A stretch of DNA of 64,000 bases from the NCBI RefSeq assembly GCF_900455735.1, contig NZ_UAUI01000001.1, positions 1,271,001-1,335,000 on the forward strand, in the 5' to 3' direction. Made by a program: the position numbers and the translations under genes. A model generated the notes under the pieces. That model was given only the letters and a program-made list of their open reading frames with translations. It was not told the DNA's origin and did not search any database. This stretch comes from Rhodococcus wratislaviensis (lineage in GTDB: Bacteria; Actinomycetota; Actinomycetes; Mycobacteriales; Mycobacteriaceae). Positions within the stretch are counted from its first letter, which is position 1, and the number at the start of each line of letters is the position of its first letter. Of the stretch, positions 50,387 through 58,747 are shown one piece after another.

Positions 50387-51214
50387 TTGTGCGTGTCACT
50401 GATCCAGAACTCAGAACCCGAGATCTTCGGGGAACCCGCAGGTGCGGACGCCGCGCCCCTCACTGTCGTGGGGCGTGGCTCGCCCGTCGTCTTCCTGCAC
50501 GGCTGGGGGCTCACCCCGCGGGTGTACGGCCACAGCCTGTCGATGCTCGCCCAGCAGGGGCATCGCGTCGTCACTCCGACGCTGCCCGGATTCGGCGGAA
50601 CTCCTGACCATCCGCCCGAGGCCCGGACCTTCGCCGGTTACGCGGCCTGGCTGGGACGGTTCCTCGACGACGCGGGAATCAGCGAGCCGGTGACACTGGT
50701 CGGCCACTCCTTCGGCGGGGGCGTCGCCATTCAGACCGCCCACGACCTCCCGGAGCGGGTCGCGCGCCTGGTGCTCGTCAACTCGGTCGGCGGTGGCGCC
50801 TGGTCGTCCGACGGCTGGGGAATCCGGCCCATCGGCGAGCGGCCACTGTGGGACTGGGGCGCGTCGGCACTGGGTGAGGCGCTGTCGATCCGGACCATCG
50901 CCCACACGACGGCGTCGCTCGTCAACGGTTTCCTGCCCAACACGCTGCGGGATCCGGGTGCGGTGTGGCGCACGGCACACCTGGCCAGACGGGCGGACCT
51001 GCGCCGCGAACTGGGCGTCCTCGCCGACCGGGGCCTACCGGTGTCCCTCGTCTGGGGTCGCGGGGACCGGACGATTCCACTCGCCAGTTTCGAGTCGATG
51101 AGGAAGGCACTCCGCAATCCGCCCGTCCTCACCGTGACGGGCGGTCACGGCTGGCTGATCCACGACCCGACGTCCTTCGCCGACGCCGTCCGCCGGTCAC
51201 TCCGCAGCCCGTGA
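50387..51214 (+). CDS. Alpha/beta hydrolase
   Basis: A 275-residue alpha/beta hydrolase: GSPVVFLHGWGLTPRVYGHS (oxyanion), RVVTPTLPGFGGTPDHPPEA, the nucleophile elbow LVGHSFGGGVAIQTA (Ser about 108), the acid in VWGRGDRTIPLASF and His in TVTGGHGWLIHDPTSFADAV. The start is unclear: TTG 50387 or GTG 50393. A good GGAGG upstream (50361) instead serves an ATG in another frame that gives no meaningful protein. Its TGA lies inside the left arm of family-B copy 2. Confidence 0.85.
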   Translation: MCVSLIQNSEPEIFGEPAGADAAPLTVVGRGSPVVFLHGWGLTPRVYGHSLSMLAQQGHRVVTPTLPGFGGTPDHPPEARTFAGYAAWLGRFLDDAGISEPVTLVGHSFGGGVAIQTAHDLPERVARLVLVNSVGGGAWSSDGWGIRPIGERPLWDWGASALGEALSIRTIAHTTASLVNGFLPNTLRDPGAVWRTAHLARRADLRRELGVLADRGLPVSLVWGRGDRTIPLASFESMRKALRNPPVLTVTGGHGWLIHDPTSFADAVRRSLRSP

Positions 51215-51266
51215 GTGGTTGACGAGTCCAGAGACTCACAAACCACGCACGGGCGGCGGAGCCGCC
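51210..51266. repeat. Dispersed palindrome, family B, copy 2
   Basis: Arms CGTGAGTGGTT (51210-51220) and AACCACGCACG (51241-51251) with inner GAGT/ACTC are followed by GGCGGC-GGA-GCCGCC (51252-51266). The hydrolase TGA (51212-51214) is inside the left arm. The last C begins the CTA that stops the minus-strand binding-protein gene. Nearly the same sequence as copy 1. Confidence 0.87.
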
Positions 51267-52315
51267 TACGCGTACGGGTTGTACTCGTTCGTGAAGAGGT
51301 CCTCCGCCGCCGCTCCTCCGGGTTTCAGCACCCCCAACCGCACGCCCTGGTCGATCCAGATCTGGAACTCCCCAGGGGCGATCACTCCCCCGGGCGCGGG
51401 CACGCCGGCACTCTTCCACTGCCGGACGAACTCCGTGGACTCGTTCCGTCCACGACCCTCGATGATCTTCACGAACCGGTCGACCACCTCCTCCTTCGGG
51501 ACCGTCTGCGTCCATCGCACGGCACGCGCGACACCTTGCACGAAGTCGCGGGTGGCGTCCTCGTTCTCGGCGATGAAGTCGTTCCGGAACACCACCGACC
51601 CGATCCCCAACGGTCCGGTGAGATCGACATCCGTGAACAGCGGCGTCAACCCGCCCCGGCCGAGCGCGGCATCCTTCACGATCCCGCCGAGATTCCCCAC
51701 GTCGATCTGTCCCGACCGCAGTGCCTGTTCCGTGTTGTTCGGGGGCACGACGGTCAGCTCGACCTGGTTGATCTCGTCGTTGGTCAGTCCGGCACGGAAC
51801 AGCCATTCCTTGATGACGTACTCGTGGTAGGCGCCGAGGGTGTTGATCCCCACCTTCTCGCCGATCAGATCACGGGCCGTCCGGATGGGACTGCCCTCGA
51901 CGACGTAGTAGCCGTTGAAGCTGTCGTCCTCGGTGTCGCCGTCCGAACCGTACACCGACACGACCCCGGTCAGCGGCGCGCCGGCGTCGACGAGTTTCGC
52001 GATGGCGCCGTTGAACGCGGACCCGAAATCGGTGTCCCCGGTGGCCGCCGACTGAATGCTCTGCGGTCCACTCGTGGTGTCGCCCAGCCACTCCAGCTGC
52101 ACCTTCTCGAAGTAGCCGAGATCCTCCGCGAGTTCGGGGAAGGTGACACTGGCCGGGCTCCCCTCGTACCGCAGCACCGTCTTGCCGTCCGCCGTGGTGA
52201 CCCCGCCCGACGCCGACCCACCACACGCGGCCACCACCAGCGCCACTGCTGCTCCCAACACCGCTGCAACGATCGATCTGTTGCGGCGCAACCCGATCGG
52301 CGAGTCCGCGATCAT
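51266..52315 (-). CDS. SsuA/TauA-like ABC substrate-binding lipoprotein
   Basis: A 349-residue lipoprotein: signal RRNRSIVAAVLGAAVALVVA with Cys at 31 (AACGGS). The mature domain is of the NMT1/SsuA type: VLRYEGSPASVTFPELAEDL, SAATGDTDFGSAFNGAIAKL, RTARDLIGEKVGINTLGAYH, RSGQIDVGNLGGIVKD. These proteins deliver sulfonates or taurine to SsuBC/TauBC permeases. No such permease or ATPase is adjacent, so it is solitary here. It lies 15 nt after the stop of the first TauD-like gene. Confidence 0.87.
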   Translation of the reverse strand: MIADSPIGLRRNRSIVAAVLGAAVALVVAACGGSASGGVTTADGKTVLRYEGSPASVTFPELAEDLGYFEKVQLEWLGDTTSGPQSIQSAATGDTDFGSAFNGAIAKLVDAGAPLTGVVSVYGSDGDTEDDSFNGYYVVEGSPIRTARDLIGEKVGINTLGAYHEYVIKEWLFRAGLTNDEINQVELTVVPPNNTEQALRSGQIDVGNLGGIVKDAALGRGGLTPLFTDVDLTGPLGIGSVVFRNDFIAENEDATRDFVQGVARAVRWTQTVPKEEVVDRFVKIIEGRGRNESTEFVRQWKSAGVPAPGGVIAPGEFQIWIDQGVRLGVLKPGGAAAEDLFTNEYNPYA

Positions 52316-52330
52316 GTCGTCTCCCGGGGC

Positions 52331-53272
52331 TCAGTCGGCGCCGTGGAACGCGCTGCCGACCACCGACCGCGACGGCTGACCGTCGACGCCGACCGGAACA
52401 TCACCTTCGACGGTGGTGCGGTACAGAACCCGCACGACGTCCAGGTGGTCGAGATCCGCCGGCGCGAGGTGCGCGGTGATGCGGTTGTCCCACACCCCGA
52501 TGCTGTTGTTCTGCCAGCGAACACGCACGGTGTAGGCCGGGTTCGTGACCTCCTCGAACAGCAGGTCGAGAATCCGGTCGCTCTGCGCCGGGGAGACACC
52601 GAGGATGCGGCTCGTGAAACCCGGGGTGACGAAGAGCCCGCGCTCACCGGTTTCGGGATGCACCCGGACCACCGGATGCTCCGTCACGATCGGCTTGGTG
52701 GTGACGTTCTGCTCGGCATCACTGCCCGACTCCCACCGCTTCTGCCGCCCGCCGAAGCGGTGCTCGGCGCGCAGTCCGTCCACGAACGTCTTCAACGATT
52801 CCGGCAGGTTGGCATACGCCGCAGCGAGATTGGTCCAGGTGGTGTCACCCCCGACGTCCGGCACCAGTTCCGACCGCAGAAACGTGATCGCCGGCGGGTT
52901 CACCAGCGCCGAGACGTCGGTGTGCCAGAAGTTCGCGTAGCTGTACTTGCGGGCGCCGCCGCGGGACGCGTACTTGCGGCTGTCCACCTCCAGGATTTCC
53001 GGGTAGCCCTCGGGGGCGTTGTAGTCGTACGGGTGGGCGGGCGTCACCTTCCCGAAGTGACGGGAGAACCGGATCTGCGCCGCGTGGTCGAGAGGCTGGT
53101 CGCGGAAGAACAGCACCTTGTGGTCGAGCAACGCCTGCCGCAGTCGTGCAGCGGTGGCCTCGTCCAGGTCACCCGCGAGATCCACACCGCTGACCTCGGC
53201 GCCGATGTAGCCGGCGATGGGGGCGATGCGGAGCTCGGTGGCGACACCGGGACGGTCGTCGATAACTGTCAT
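52331..53272 (-). CDS. TauD/TfdA family alpha-ketoglutarate dioxygenase 1
   Basis: A 313-residue Fe(II)/2-oxoglutarate dioxygenase: IAGYIGAEVSGVDLAGDLDE, LFFRDQPLDHAAQIRFSRHF, the facial triad FWHTDVSALVNPPAITFLRS (His and Asp about 116 and 118) with the distal His in DNRITAHLAPADLDH, and HPVVRVHPETGERGLFVTPG before it. It belongs with sulfonate or sulfate-ester oxygenases such as TauD and AtsK that release sulfite or sulfate. It is about 60% similar by eye to its upstream neighbour. ATG 53272. Confidence 0.9.
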   Translation of the reverse strand: MTVIDDRPGVATELRIAPIAGYIGAEVSGVDLAGDLDEATAARLRQALLDHKVLFFRDQPLDHAAQIRFSRHFGKVTPAHPYDYNAPEGYPEILEVDSRKYASRGGARKYSYANFWHTDVSALVNPPAITFLRSELVPDVGGDTTWTNLAAAYANLPESLKTFVDGLRAEHRFGGRQKRWESGSDAEQNVTTKPIVTEHPVVRVHPETGERGLFVTPGFTSRILGVSPAQSDRILDLLFEEVTNPAYTVRVRWQNNSIGVWDNRITAHLAPADLDHLDVVRVLYRTTVEGDVPVGVDGQPSRSVVGSAFHGAD

Positions 53273-53293
53273 TTCTGTTGTCTCCTTGGTTCT

Positions 53294-53347
53294 GTGCGCG
53301 GCCGACGAGTCCAGAGACTCGCCAACCGCGCACGGGCGCGCAGCGCC
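53294..53347. repeat. Dispersed palindrome, family B, copy 3 (diverged)
   Basis: Arms GTGCGCGG (53294-53301) and CCGCGCAC (53326-53333) with inner CGAGT (53306-53310) and ACTCG (53317-53321) are followed by GGCGC-GCA-GCGCC (53335-53347), whose last C begins the CTA stop of the second TauD-like gene. The arms have co-varied relative to copies 1 and 2, so the structure is kept. Confidence 0.82.
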
Positions 53348-54303
53348 TACTTCTCGCCGCGGAAGGCCGCACCGGCGATGGACGTGGACTCCTTGCCGTC
53401 GGGGCCGACGGGAACGTCGCCCTCGAGGGTGGTGCGGTAGAGGACGCGGGTGACGTCGAGGTGGTCGAGGTCGGTAGGCGCGAGGTGGGCGGTGGCACGG
53501 TTGTCCCAGAACGCGAGGCTGCCCGGCGCCCAGCGGAACCGCACCGTGTACGCGGGATTCGTCACCTCGGCGAACAGCAGGTCCAGCAGGCGGTCGCTCT
53601 GCGACGGCGAGACCCCGACGATGCGGCTGGTGAAACCGGGCGTGACGAACAGTGCCCGCTCCCCCGTCACCGGGTGCACGCGGACCACCGGGTGTTCGGT
53701 GACGAGCGGGTTCTCCCGCGTCTTCTGGGCGTAGCTGCTGTCCTCGGCCCACTGCGGGTGCCGTCCACCGAACCGGTGCTCGGCACGGAGCCCGTCGACG
53801 AGGCCCTTCAACGAGTCCGGCAGACCCTCGTATGCGGCGACGAGGTTCGTCCACTGGGTGTCGCCGCCCTGTTCCGGGACGATGTGCGCGCGCAGGATCG
53901 TGCCTGCAGGCGGGTTGATCAGCGCGGTGACATCGGTGTGCCACTTGTTGTCGTAGCTGTACTTCTTGCGCCCGAAGCGCTTCTCGTACTTGCGGCTGTC
54001 GACGGCGAGGATCTGCGGGAAACCTTCGGGGGCTTCGTCGTCGTACGGATGCGACGGCGTCACGTCACCGAACTTCCGCGAGAACGCGATCTGTTCGGCG
54101 TGCCCGATCTCCTGGTCGCGGAAGAACACGACCTTGTAGCGGTGCAGGGCGTCGCGTACCTGCGCTACCTCGTTGTCGGCCAGTTCTTTCCGGAGGTCGA
54201 TTCCGGAGATCTCGGCGCCGATGTGCCCGGCGACGGGACGGACCTCGAGCGCGGTGTCGGCGGTCTGATCCGAGTTCGCGGGCGCGGCGGTGGTGAGTGT
54301 CAT
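53347..54303 (-). CDS. TauD/TfdA family alpha-ketoglutarate dioxygenase 2
   Basis: A 318-residue paralogue of the next gene. PVAGHIGAEISGIDLRKELA, VVFFRDQEIGHAEQIAFSRK, iron ligands in NKWHTDVTALINPPAGTILR (about residues 121 and 123), HPVVRVHPVTGERALFVTPG, and the distal His in DNRATAHLAPTDLDHLDVTR. AGGAG precedes ATG 54303. A candidate operator lies just upstream, between it and iclR. The two dioxygenases may split a range of alkylsulfonates or alkyl sulfates between them. Confidence 0.9.
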   Translation of the reverse strand: MTLTTAAPANSDQTADTALEVRPVAGHIGAEISGIDLRKELADNEVAQVRDALHRYKVVFFRDQEIGHAEQIAFSRKFGDVTPSHPYDDEAPEGFPQILAVDSRKYEKRFGRKKYSYDNKWHTDVTALINPPAGTILRAHIVPEQGGDTQWTNLVAAYEGLPDSLKGLVDGLRAEHRFGGRHPQWAEDSSYAQKTRENPLVTEHPVVRVHPVTGERALFVTPGFTSRIVGVSPSQSDRLLDLLFAEVTNPAYTVRFRWAPGSLAFWDNRATAHLAPTDLDHLDVTRVLYRTTLEGDVPVGPDGKESTSIAGAAFRGEK

Positions 54304-54379
54304 GAGTACTCCTGTTTTCGGGCTGAATCGATACGTCGCGATCATCATCGAATCCCGAACCACGGTGCTACAACGGTAT

Positions 54380-54394
54380 TTTCACAATGCGAAA
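54380..54394. promoter_or_regulatory. Candidate IclR-type operator before the tauD-like genes
   Basis: TTTCACAATGCGAAA is a 15-bp near-palindrome (arms TTTCACA and TGCGAAA match at 6 of 7 positions around a central A). It sits 77 bp upstream of ATG 54303 and 23 bp from the end of the iclR gene. The TTTC..GAAA layout is common for IclR-family sites. Inference only. Confidence 0.45.
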
Positions 54395-54416
54395 AAGGTT
54401 CACCCTGAGTTTTTCC

Positions 54417-55145
54417 CTACCGGAACGCGGGAAACGCAGATCCGGCGCCCGCACCGATCCGCGCCGCGACGCCGCGCATCGGCGGCACGATCTCCCGCAC
54501 CAGATCGTCGGTGAGTCGCCGGCGCAGCGCCTGCACCCCCAACGCGCCACGGGGCCGACCCTGGGCGTCGAGAACGGGAACCGCGACGGCGAGCACGTCC
54601 CGGTTCTCCGAGGAGAAGGCCGCGGCGTACCCCAGCCGCCGGACCCGTTCGAGATCCGAGGACGCCGCCACCGAACTGCTTCGCCGTGCCGACGGCGTTC
54701 CGAACGCCAGAATCGCCATCCCCATCGCGCTGCTCTGCAGCGGTTGGCGTGCCCCGGGCAGCTGATGCGTGCAGAACCGTTCGGGTGGGCGCGCCGAGAA
54801 GACGGTGACCGCGACATCGTCCTTCGCGACCCCGAGGCTGGCCGTCAGCTTCACATGCGCGGCGAGCGAATACAGGTGCGGGGCGAACGATTCGGCGTCG
54901 AGACGCCCCAGCGACGGTACGGCGAGGGAGATCAGGCTGGGCCCCACCCGGTAGCAGTCGGTCCGCTCGTCGCGCTCGAGCAGTCCGCCGCGGACGAGGG
55001 CCTGCACGATGCGATACGCGGTGCTGACGGCCAACCCGGTGCGGGCGGCGAGAGCACTGACGGTCAGGTCGGTGGCCCCCTCGAAGCAGGCGAGTACCGC
55101 GATCGCCCGTTCCACCGCCTGCGAGCCCGAACGCGGTGACGTCAC
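54417..55145 (-). CDS. IclR family transcriptional regulator
   Basis: A 242-residue regulator. The N-terminal winged HTH (residues 5-65) reads SGSQAVERAIAVLACFEGAT, LTVSALAARTGLAVSTAYRI and VQALVRGGLLERDERTDCYR. The effector-binding domain follows (LAAHVKLTASLGVAKDDVAV, GYAAAFSSENRDVLAVAVPV). The start is GTG 55145, 27 nt after the stop of the monooxygenase gene, so it is probably co-transcribed with the upstream genes and controls the cluster, including the tauD-like pair downstream. Confidence 0.88.
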   Translation of the reverse strand: MTSPRSGSQAVERAIAVLACFEGATDLTVSALAARTGLAVSTAYRIVQALVRGGLLERDERTDCYRVGPSLISLAVPSLGRLDAESFAPHLYSLAAHVKLTASLGVAKDDVAVTVFSARPPERFCTHQLPGARQPLQSSAMGMAILAFGTPSARRSSSVAASSDLERVRRLGYAAAFSSENRDVLAVAVPVLDAQGRPRGALGVQALRRRLTDDLVREIVPPMRGVAARIGAGAGSAFPAFR

Positions 55146-55172
55146 GAGCCCCTCCCTACCGTCTGAACGAAC

Positions 55173-56468
55173 TCAGGCCGACCGCGCGGTGCCGTACTCG
55201 GGAAGCGGCACCGCGAAGCGCTCACGCAGGGTCTTCTCCGCGTATTCGTGGCGGAAGAGCCCCCGCTTGCGGAGCAGGGGCACCACTTCGTCGACGAAGG
55301 TGTCGAGTCCGGACGGGAACGCGTCGGGCATCAGGTTGAATCCGTCGGCAGCCTCGGCGCGGAACCACGCCTCGATGGTGTCGGCCACCTGTCCCGGTGT
55401 GCCGATCACGGCGCGGTGCCCGCCACCGCCGTCCAACTCGCGGAGAAGCTGGGCCACGGTCAGATTCCGCTCACGCGCCAGCCCGACCACTGATTCGCGG
55501 AACCCGAGGGAACCCGCGAACGTCGCCGGGTCGGGTGGCCCGGCCAGCAGCGACGCCGGGATCGGCTTGTGGAGGTCGAGTTCCGCGAGCGGGACGCCCA
55601 GGGTCAGGCTCAGCCGGTCCCAGCCGAACTGCGCGGGGACGTGGGCACGGAGTTGTTCGTGTCGAGCGACAGCCTCCGCTTCGGTCGAGCCGATCACCGT
55701 GATCAGCCCGGGCAGGATCTTCACGTCGTCGGGATTGCGGCCGGCCGCACGCGCCACGTCCTTGACGTGCTTGTAGTGCCTGCGCCCGGCGTCGAGCGTC
55801 AGCTCCGCGGAGAAGACGCCGTGCGCGGTACGTCCGGCGAGGTCACGCCCGGCCGGTGACCCGCCCGCCTGGATGAGGGGCGGCTGCCCCTGCACCGACG
55901 GCGGCACCCGCAGCACTCCGTCGACGTCGAAGAACTCGCTGTGGTGCGACACCGGGACACCGCTCCGGGCGCTCTCCCACAGCGCGGTCACCACGCCGAC
56001 GAACGCCTCGGCACGGCGATAGCGGTAGTCGCGGTCCGGGATCTGGTCGAATCCGAAATTGGCTGCCGCCGTCGGCGAATACGTGGTGACCACGTTCCAC
56101 GCCACCCGGCCGCCGCTGAGGTAGTCGAGGGAGAGGAAGCGTTCGGCGAGATCACGCGGGTCGTTGAACGTCGTGGAGGCGGTCCCGATCAGGCCCAGGT
56201 TCTCGGTGGCCGTCGCCACGGCCGCCAGGATCACCGACGGTTCCAGCGCCCGGGTCGGCTTCACCCGGGGGTTCTCCCAGAACCCGGGACCGTCGGCGAG
56301 GAAGAACGCGTCGAGGGTGCCACGCTCGGCGGTCTGGGCGACCCTGGTGAAGTGGTCGAGATCGACGAAGGAGTGCGCGTGCACGTCGTCGAGCGTCCAC
56401 GCTCCGGGGGCGATCCCCACGTCGAGCACGTTCACATTGAGCACCAGTTGGCGTCGGGAGCTACTCAC
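55173..56468 (-). CDS. NtaA/SnaA/DszA-type FMN-dependent monooxygenase
   Basis: A 431-residue luciferase-like monooxygenase of the NtaA/SnaA/DszA/SoxA family: LVLNVNVLDVGIAPGAWTLD, DAFFLADGPGFWENPRVKPT, LIGTASTTFNDPRDLAERFL, SLDYLSGGRVAWNVVTTYSP, PPLIQAGGSPAGRDLAGRTA. Members oxidise sulfones, nitrilotriacetate or alkanesulfonates with FMNH2 from a separate reductase. Such a reductase is absent here. GTG 56468 lies 17 nt after the acyl-CoA-dehydrogenase-like gene. Confidence 0.9.
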   Translation of the reverse strand: MSSSRRQLVLNVNVLDVGIAPGAWTLDDVHAHSFVDLDHFTRVAQTAERGTLDAFFLADGPGFWENPRVKPTRALEPSVILAAVATATENLGLIGTASTTFNDPRDLAERFLSLDYLSGGRVAWNVVTTYSPTAAANFGFDQIPDRDYRYRRAEAFVGVVTALWESARSGVPVSHHSEFFDVDGVLRVPPSVQGQPPLIQAGGSPAGRDLAGRTAHGVFSAELTLDAGRRHYKHVKDVARAAGRNPDDVKILPGLITVIGSTEAEAVARHEQLRAHVPAQFGWDRLSLTLGVPLAELDLHKPIPASLLAGPPDPATFAGSLGFRESVVGLARERNLTVAQLLRELDGGGGHRAVIGTPGQVADTIEAWFRAEAADGFNLMPDAFPSGLDTFVDEVVPLLRKRGLFRHEYAEKTLRERFAVPLPEYGTARSA

Positions 56469-56484
56469 GGCAGTGCCTTCCGAA

Positions 56485-57714
56485 TCAGAAGTAACCGGTG
56501 TCGGGCAGCGGTGTCTCGTTGACCACGAGGTCGCCGATCACCCGCGCCTTGTACACCGTCGGGTTGTGGGAGAACAGGGTTCGCAGGTTGCGCCAGTGCC
56601 GGTCCAGGTGCGCCGACTCCCGGGTGGCCGAGGCGCCGCCGACCTCGAACAACCGGGTGGCTGCCCGGAGCGCGATGTCCTCGATGGACACCTTCACCTT
56701 GGCAGCCAGTACCGCGGCGTCCTGCTCGAGCCTCGTGTCGACGCCGGACGTGCGCGCGACGTCCGCGGCCACATCCTGTGCTGCCGCGGCGGCCCGGACA
56801 ACGGACTCCGCCGCGAAGGCTGCCGCGGAGAGCGTGCCGACGATCTCGAGCAACTGTGGGTCGTGCCGTGGTTCCTCGGCGACAGCGAACACGAAGCTGC
56901 GCCGCCGGCCGCGGATCAGCTCGGCGGACTCGGTCGTGACGGTACGTAGGATGCCCGCGGCGATCGCGTGCAGGTACAACTGGGGAAGGGCCTGCCGCGG
57001 CCGGGTCTCCTCGTCGCCGCCTCGGAACGGCAGCGTCTCGGACTTGTCGACGGCGACGTTCTCGAACACCGTCGTCCCGCTGCCGGTGTGGCGCTGGCCG
57101 ATCCCGTCCCAGTCGTCCTTGTGGACGATCCCCGCCCGGTCGGCGGGAACGATGGCGCTGAGCGCCTTGCCGTCCGGGAGGTTGGCGGAGACCCGGATGA
57201 AATCGGAGTACAGCGAACCCGTGCTGTAGAACTTGACCCCGTCGAGGCGATACCCGCCGGGATGCGGTGTCAGTGTGGATTCGAAGCTGTAGGAGCCGAC
57301 GGCGCGGGTGCTCAGCTCCGAGGATGCGCCACCGAACAGTTTGCCCGACAGGATCTCCGGCAACCATGCGTCCTTGCGTTCGGTGCGCGGGACCCGCAGC
57401 ACTTCCTCGACGAAGGCGTAGTGGACCCGGATGACGTGTGGCACATCGGGATCGGCCTCGGCGAGGTCGATCACCAGATCGAAGAGATCCTGCAACGTAT
57501 AGCCACCGCCGCCGTGTTCCCGTGGCACACGCACGGCCCCGAGCCGGTGTTCGCGGATCAACTCGACGGCCCGCCGCGGTCCTTCGGTCCCGCCACGGGC
57601 CCGCCGCCGCGCGGCGTCCTCGGCAATCTCGGCGATCACGGCCGCCAATTCGGCGGAACCGCGTGCCGGCGGACGCACCGCCTCCGGTGCGGGGGCCTCG
57701 GATACCGCTGTCAT
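56485..57714 (-). CDS. Acyl-CoA dehydrogenase-fold monooxygenase (DszC/SfnB-like)
   Basis: A 409-residue protein with the acyl-CoA dehydrogenase fold: LIREHRLGAVRVPREHGGGG, LFGGASSELSTRAVGSYSFE, HPGGYRLDGVKFYSTGSLYS, DDWDGIGQRHTGSGTTVFEN, and a C-terminal RLFEVGGASATRESAHLDRH. The usual catalytic Glu context of true dehydrogenases is not evident. The sequence style is that of flavin-dependent monooxygenases such as DszC and SfnB, which use reduced FMN on sulfur compounds. GACAGGAG precedes ATG 57714. It is 28 nt after the small LLM gene. Confidence 0.87.
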   Translation of the reverse strand: MTAVSEAPAPEAVRPPARGSAELAAVIAEIAEDAARRRARGGTEGPRRAVELIREHRLGAVRVPREHGGGGYTLQDLFDLVIDLAEADPDVPHVIRVHYAFVEEVLRVPRTERKDAWLPEILSGKLFGGASSELSTRAVGSYSFESTLTPHPGGYRLDGVKFYSTGSLYSDFIRVSANLPDGKALSAIVPADRAGIVHKDDWDGIGQRHTGSGTTVFENVAVDKSETLPFRGGDEETRPRQALPQLYLHAIAAGILRTVTTESAELIRGRRRSFVFAVAEEPRHDPQLLEIVGTLSAAAFAAESVVRAAAAAQDVAADVARTSGVDTRLEQDAAVLAAKVKVSIEDIALRAATRLFEVGGASATRESAHLDRHWRNLRTLFSHNPTVYKARVIGDLVVNETPLPDTGYF

Positions 57715-57742
57715 GGTGAATCTCCTGTCTTCGGTGGAATGC

Positions 57743-58642
57743 TCAGCTGACCGGGAACGCGCTGCGGCCGCCGGACAGTACGGTCTCCGCCGCCTGCAAG
57801 CCCAGACGGTCACGCAGGGTGCGCCGCGGGTCCCGGAGGATCGGCTCCCGCCGTACCGCGTCGAGCAGGGCGGGCACGGTGGTCGTGGTGGCTCCCCGGA
57901 AGACCACCCCGTCGGCTTCCGTCGCCAGAGAGGAAACGCCGCCGGGCGTCCATTGCCGGTCGACCAGCAACACCTGGTCACGGGCGGCATCGGGGTCGAA
58001 GTGCGCCCGATAGCGTCGCGCCGCATCCTCGTCCGCGAGGATCACGGCGTCGGCCGTGCGCCGCGCCGCCACCAATTCGGCCGCGGTCGCGGGGCGCCAG
58101 AAGACGGGCGGCTTGCGTTGCGGTGGTTCGGGGACGTTGAGCGGGCCCGACACGGAGAACGTACCCGCATGATCGATGTAGACGATCCGGTCGGATTCCG
58201 CGAAGATGCCGCGCTCGGCATCGTCGACGATGCTGTCGGCCGGCCAGCTCTCCCACAACTTCCGGACGACCGACACGGCATCGACCGCGGCGTCCACCGG
58301 GCCCGACCCGATGAGCCATCCGACCCTGCCGTGGGATCCGTGGTCGAGCGACCCGAGCCGTCGTGCGAGATTGAAGGGATGATCGCGGACGGGAGCACCG
58401 GCGACCACCAGTCCGACCGACGTCGTGTGACGAGCCAGGACGGTGGCGGCCACGGTCGCATCGATCGTCGCGTGACTCGATTCCCCCGCGTCCAGGCGGT
58501 CACCGCCGAGAACGACGAAGTCGATTCCCGACTCGTCGATGCTGCGCCCGAACTCCTCTCGTCGCGCCGGCCACCTCGGGTCGAGAAGTTCGGTGACGAC
58601 GGCGGCGTCGACGTGCAGTCCGACGACGGAATGACGGCTCAT
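57743..58642 (-). CDS. Short LLM-class flavin-dependent oxidoreductase
   Basis: A 299-residue luciferase-like protein, shorter and more diverged than its neighbour at 55173: VVGLHVDAAVVTELLDPRWP, GIDFVVLGGDRLDAGESSHA, TSVGLVVAGAPVRDHPFNLA, RRLGSLDHGSHGRVGWLIGS. Within this cluster it may be a second monooxygenase component or a partner of the DszA-like protein. ATG 58642. It is separated from the binding-protein gene by 105 bp containing a hairpin. Confidence 0.82.
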   Translation of the reverse strand: MSRHSVVGLHVDAAVVTELLDPRWPARREEFGRSIDESGIDFVVLGGDRLDAGESSHATIDATVAATVLARHTTSVGLVVAGAPVRDHPFNLARRLGSLDHGSHGRVGWLIGSGPVDAAVDAVSVVRKLWESWPADSIVDDAERGIFAESDRIVYIDHAGTFSVSGPLNVPEPPQRKPPVFWRPATAAELVAARRTADAVILADEDAARRYRAHFDPDAARDQVLLVDRQWTPGGVSSLATEADGVVFRGATTTTVPALLDAVRREPILRDPRRTLRDRLGLQAAETVLSGGRSAFPVS

Positions 58643-58728
58643 GACGGTTCCCCTTTCCGCGATAGTCGTAACCTTCCCAGAGCATCGCTCACGGGACGAG
58701 CGTTGCGCTCACTCTGATTCTGGACGCA

Positions 58729-58743
58729 TGTTGTCCCACAACA
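58729..58743 (-). terminator. Small hairpin after the oligopeptide-type binding-protein gene
   Basis: TGTTGT (58729-58734), CCC, ACAACA (58738-58743) is a perfect 6-bp stem just beyond the stop at 58748. It could reduce read-through from transport genes into the catabolic genes. GAGCG-TTG-CGCTC (58700-58712) is a second small palindrome in the same gap. Confidence 0.35.
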
Positions 58744-58747
58744 GCAC

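Noticed and set aside
51215-53440. A 741-codon plus-strand frame across the SsuA-like and TauD-like genes
   Set aside because: It is antisense to two well-recognised genes, starts inside a palindrome and shows only shadow composition.
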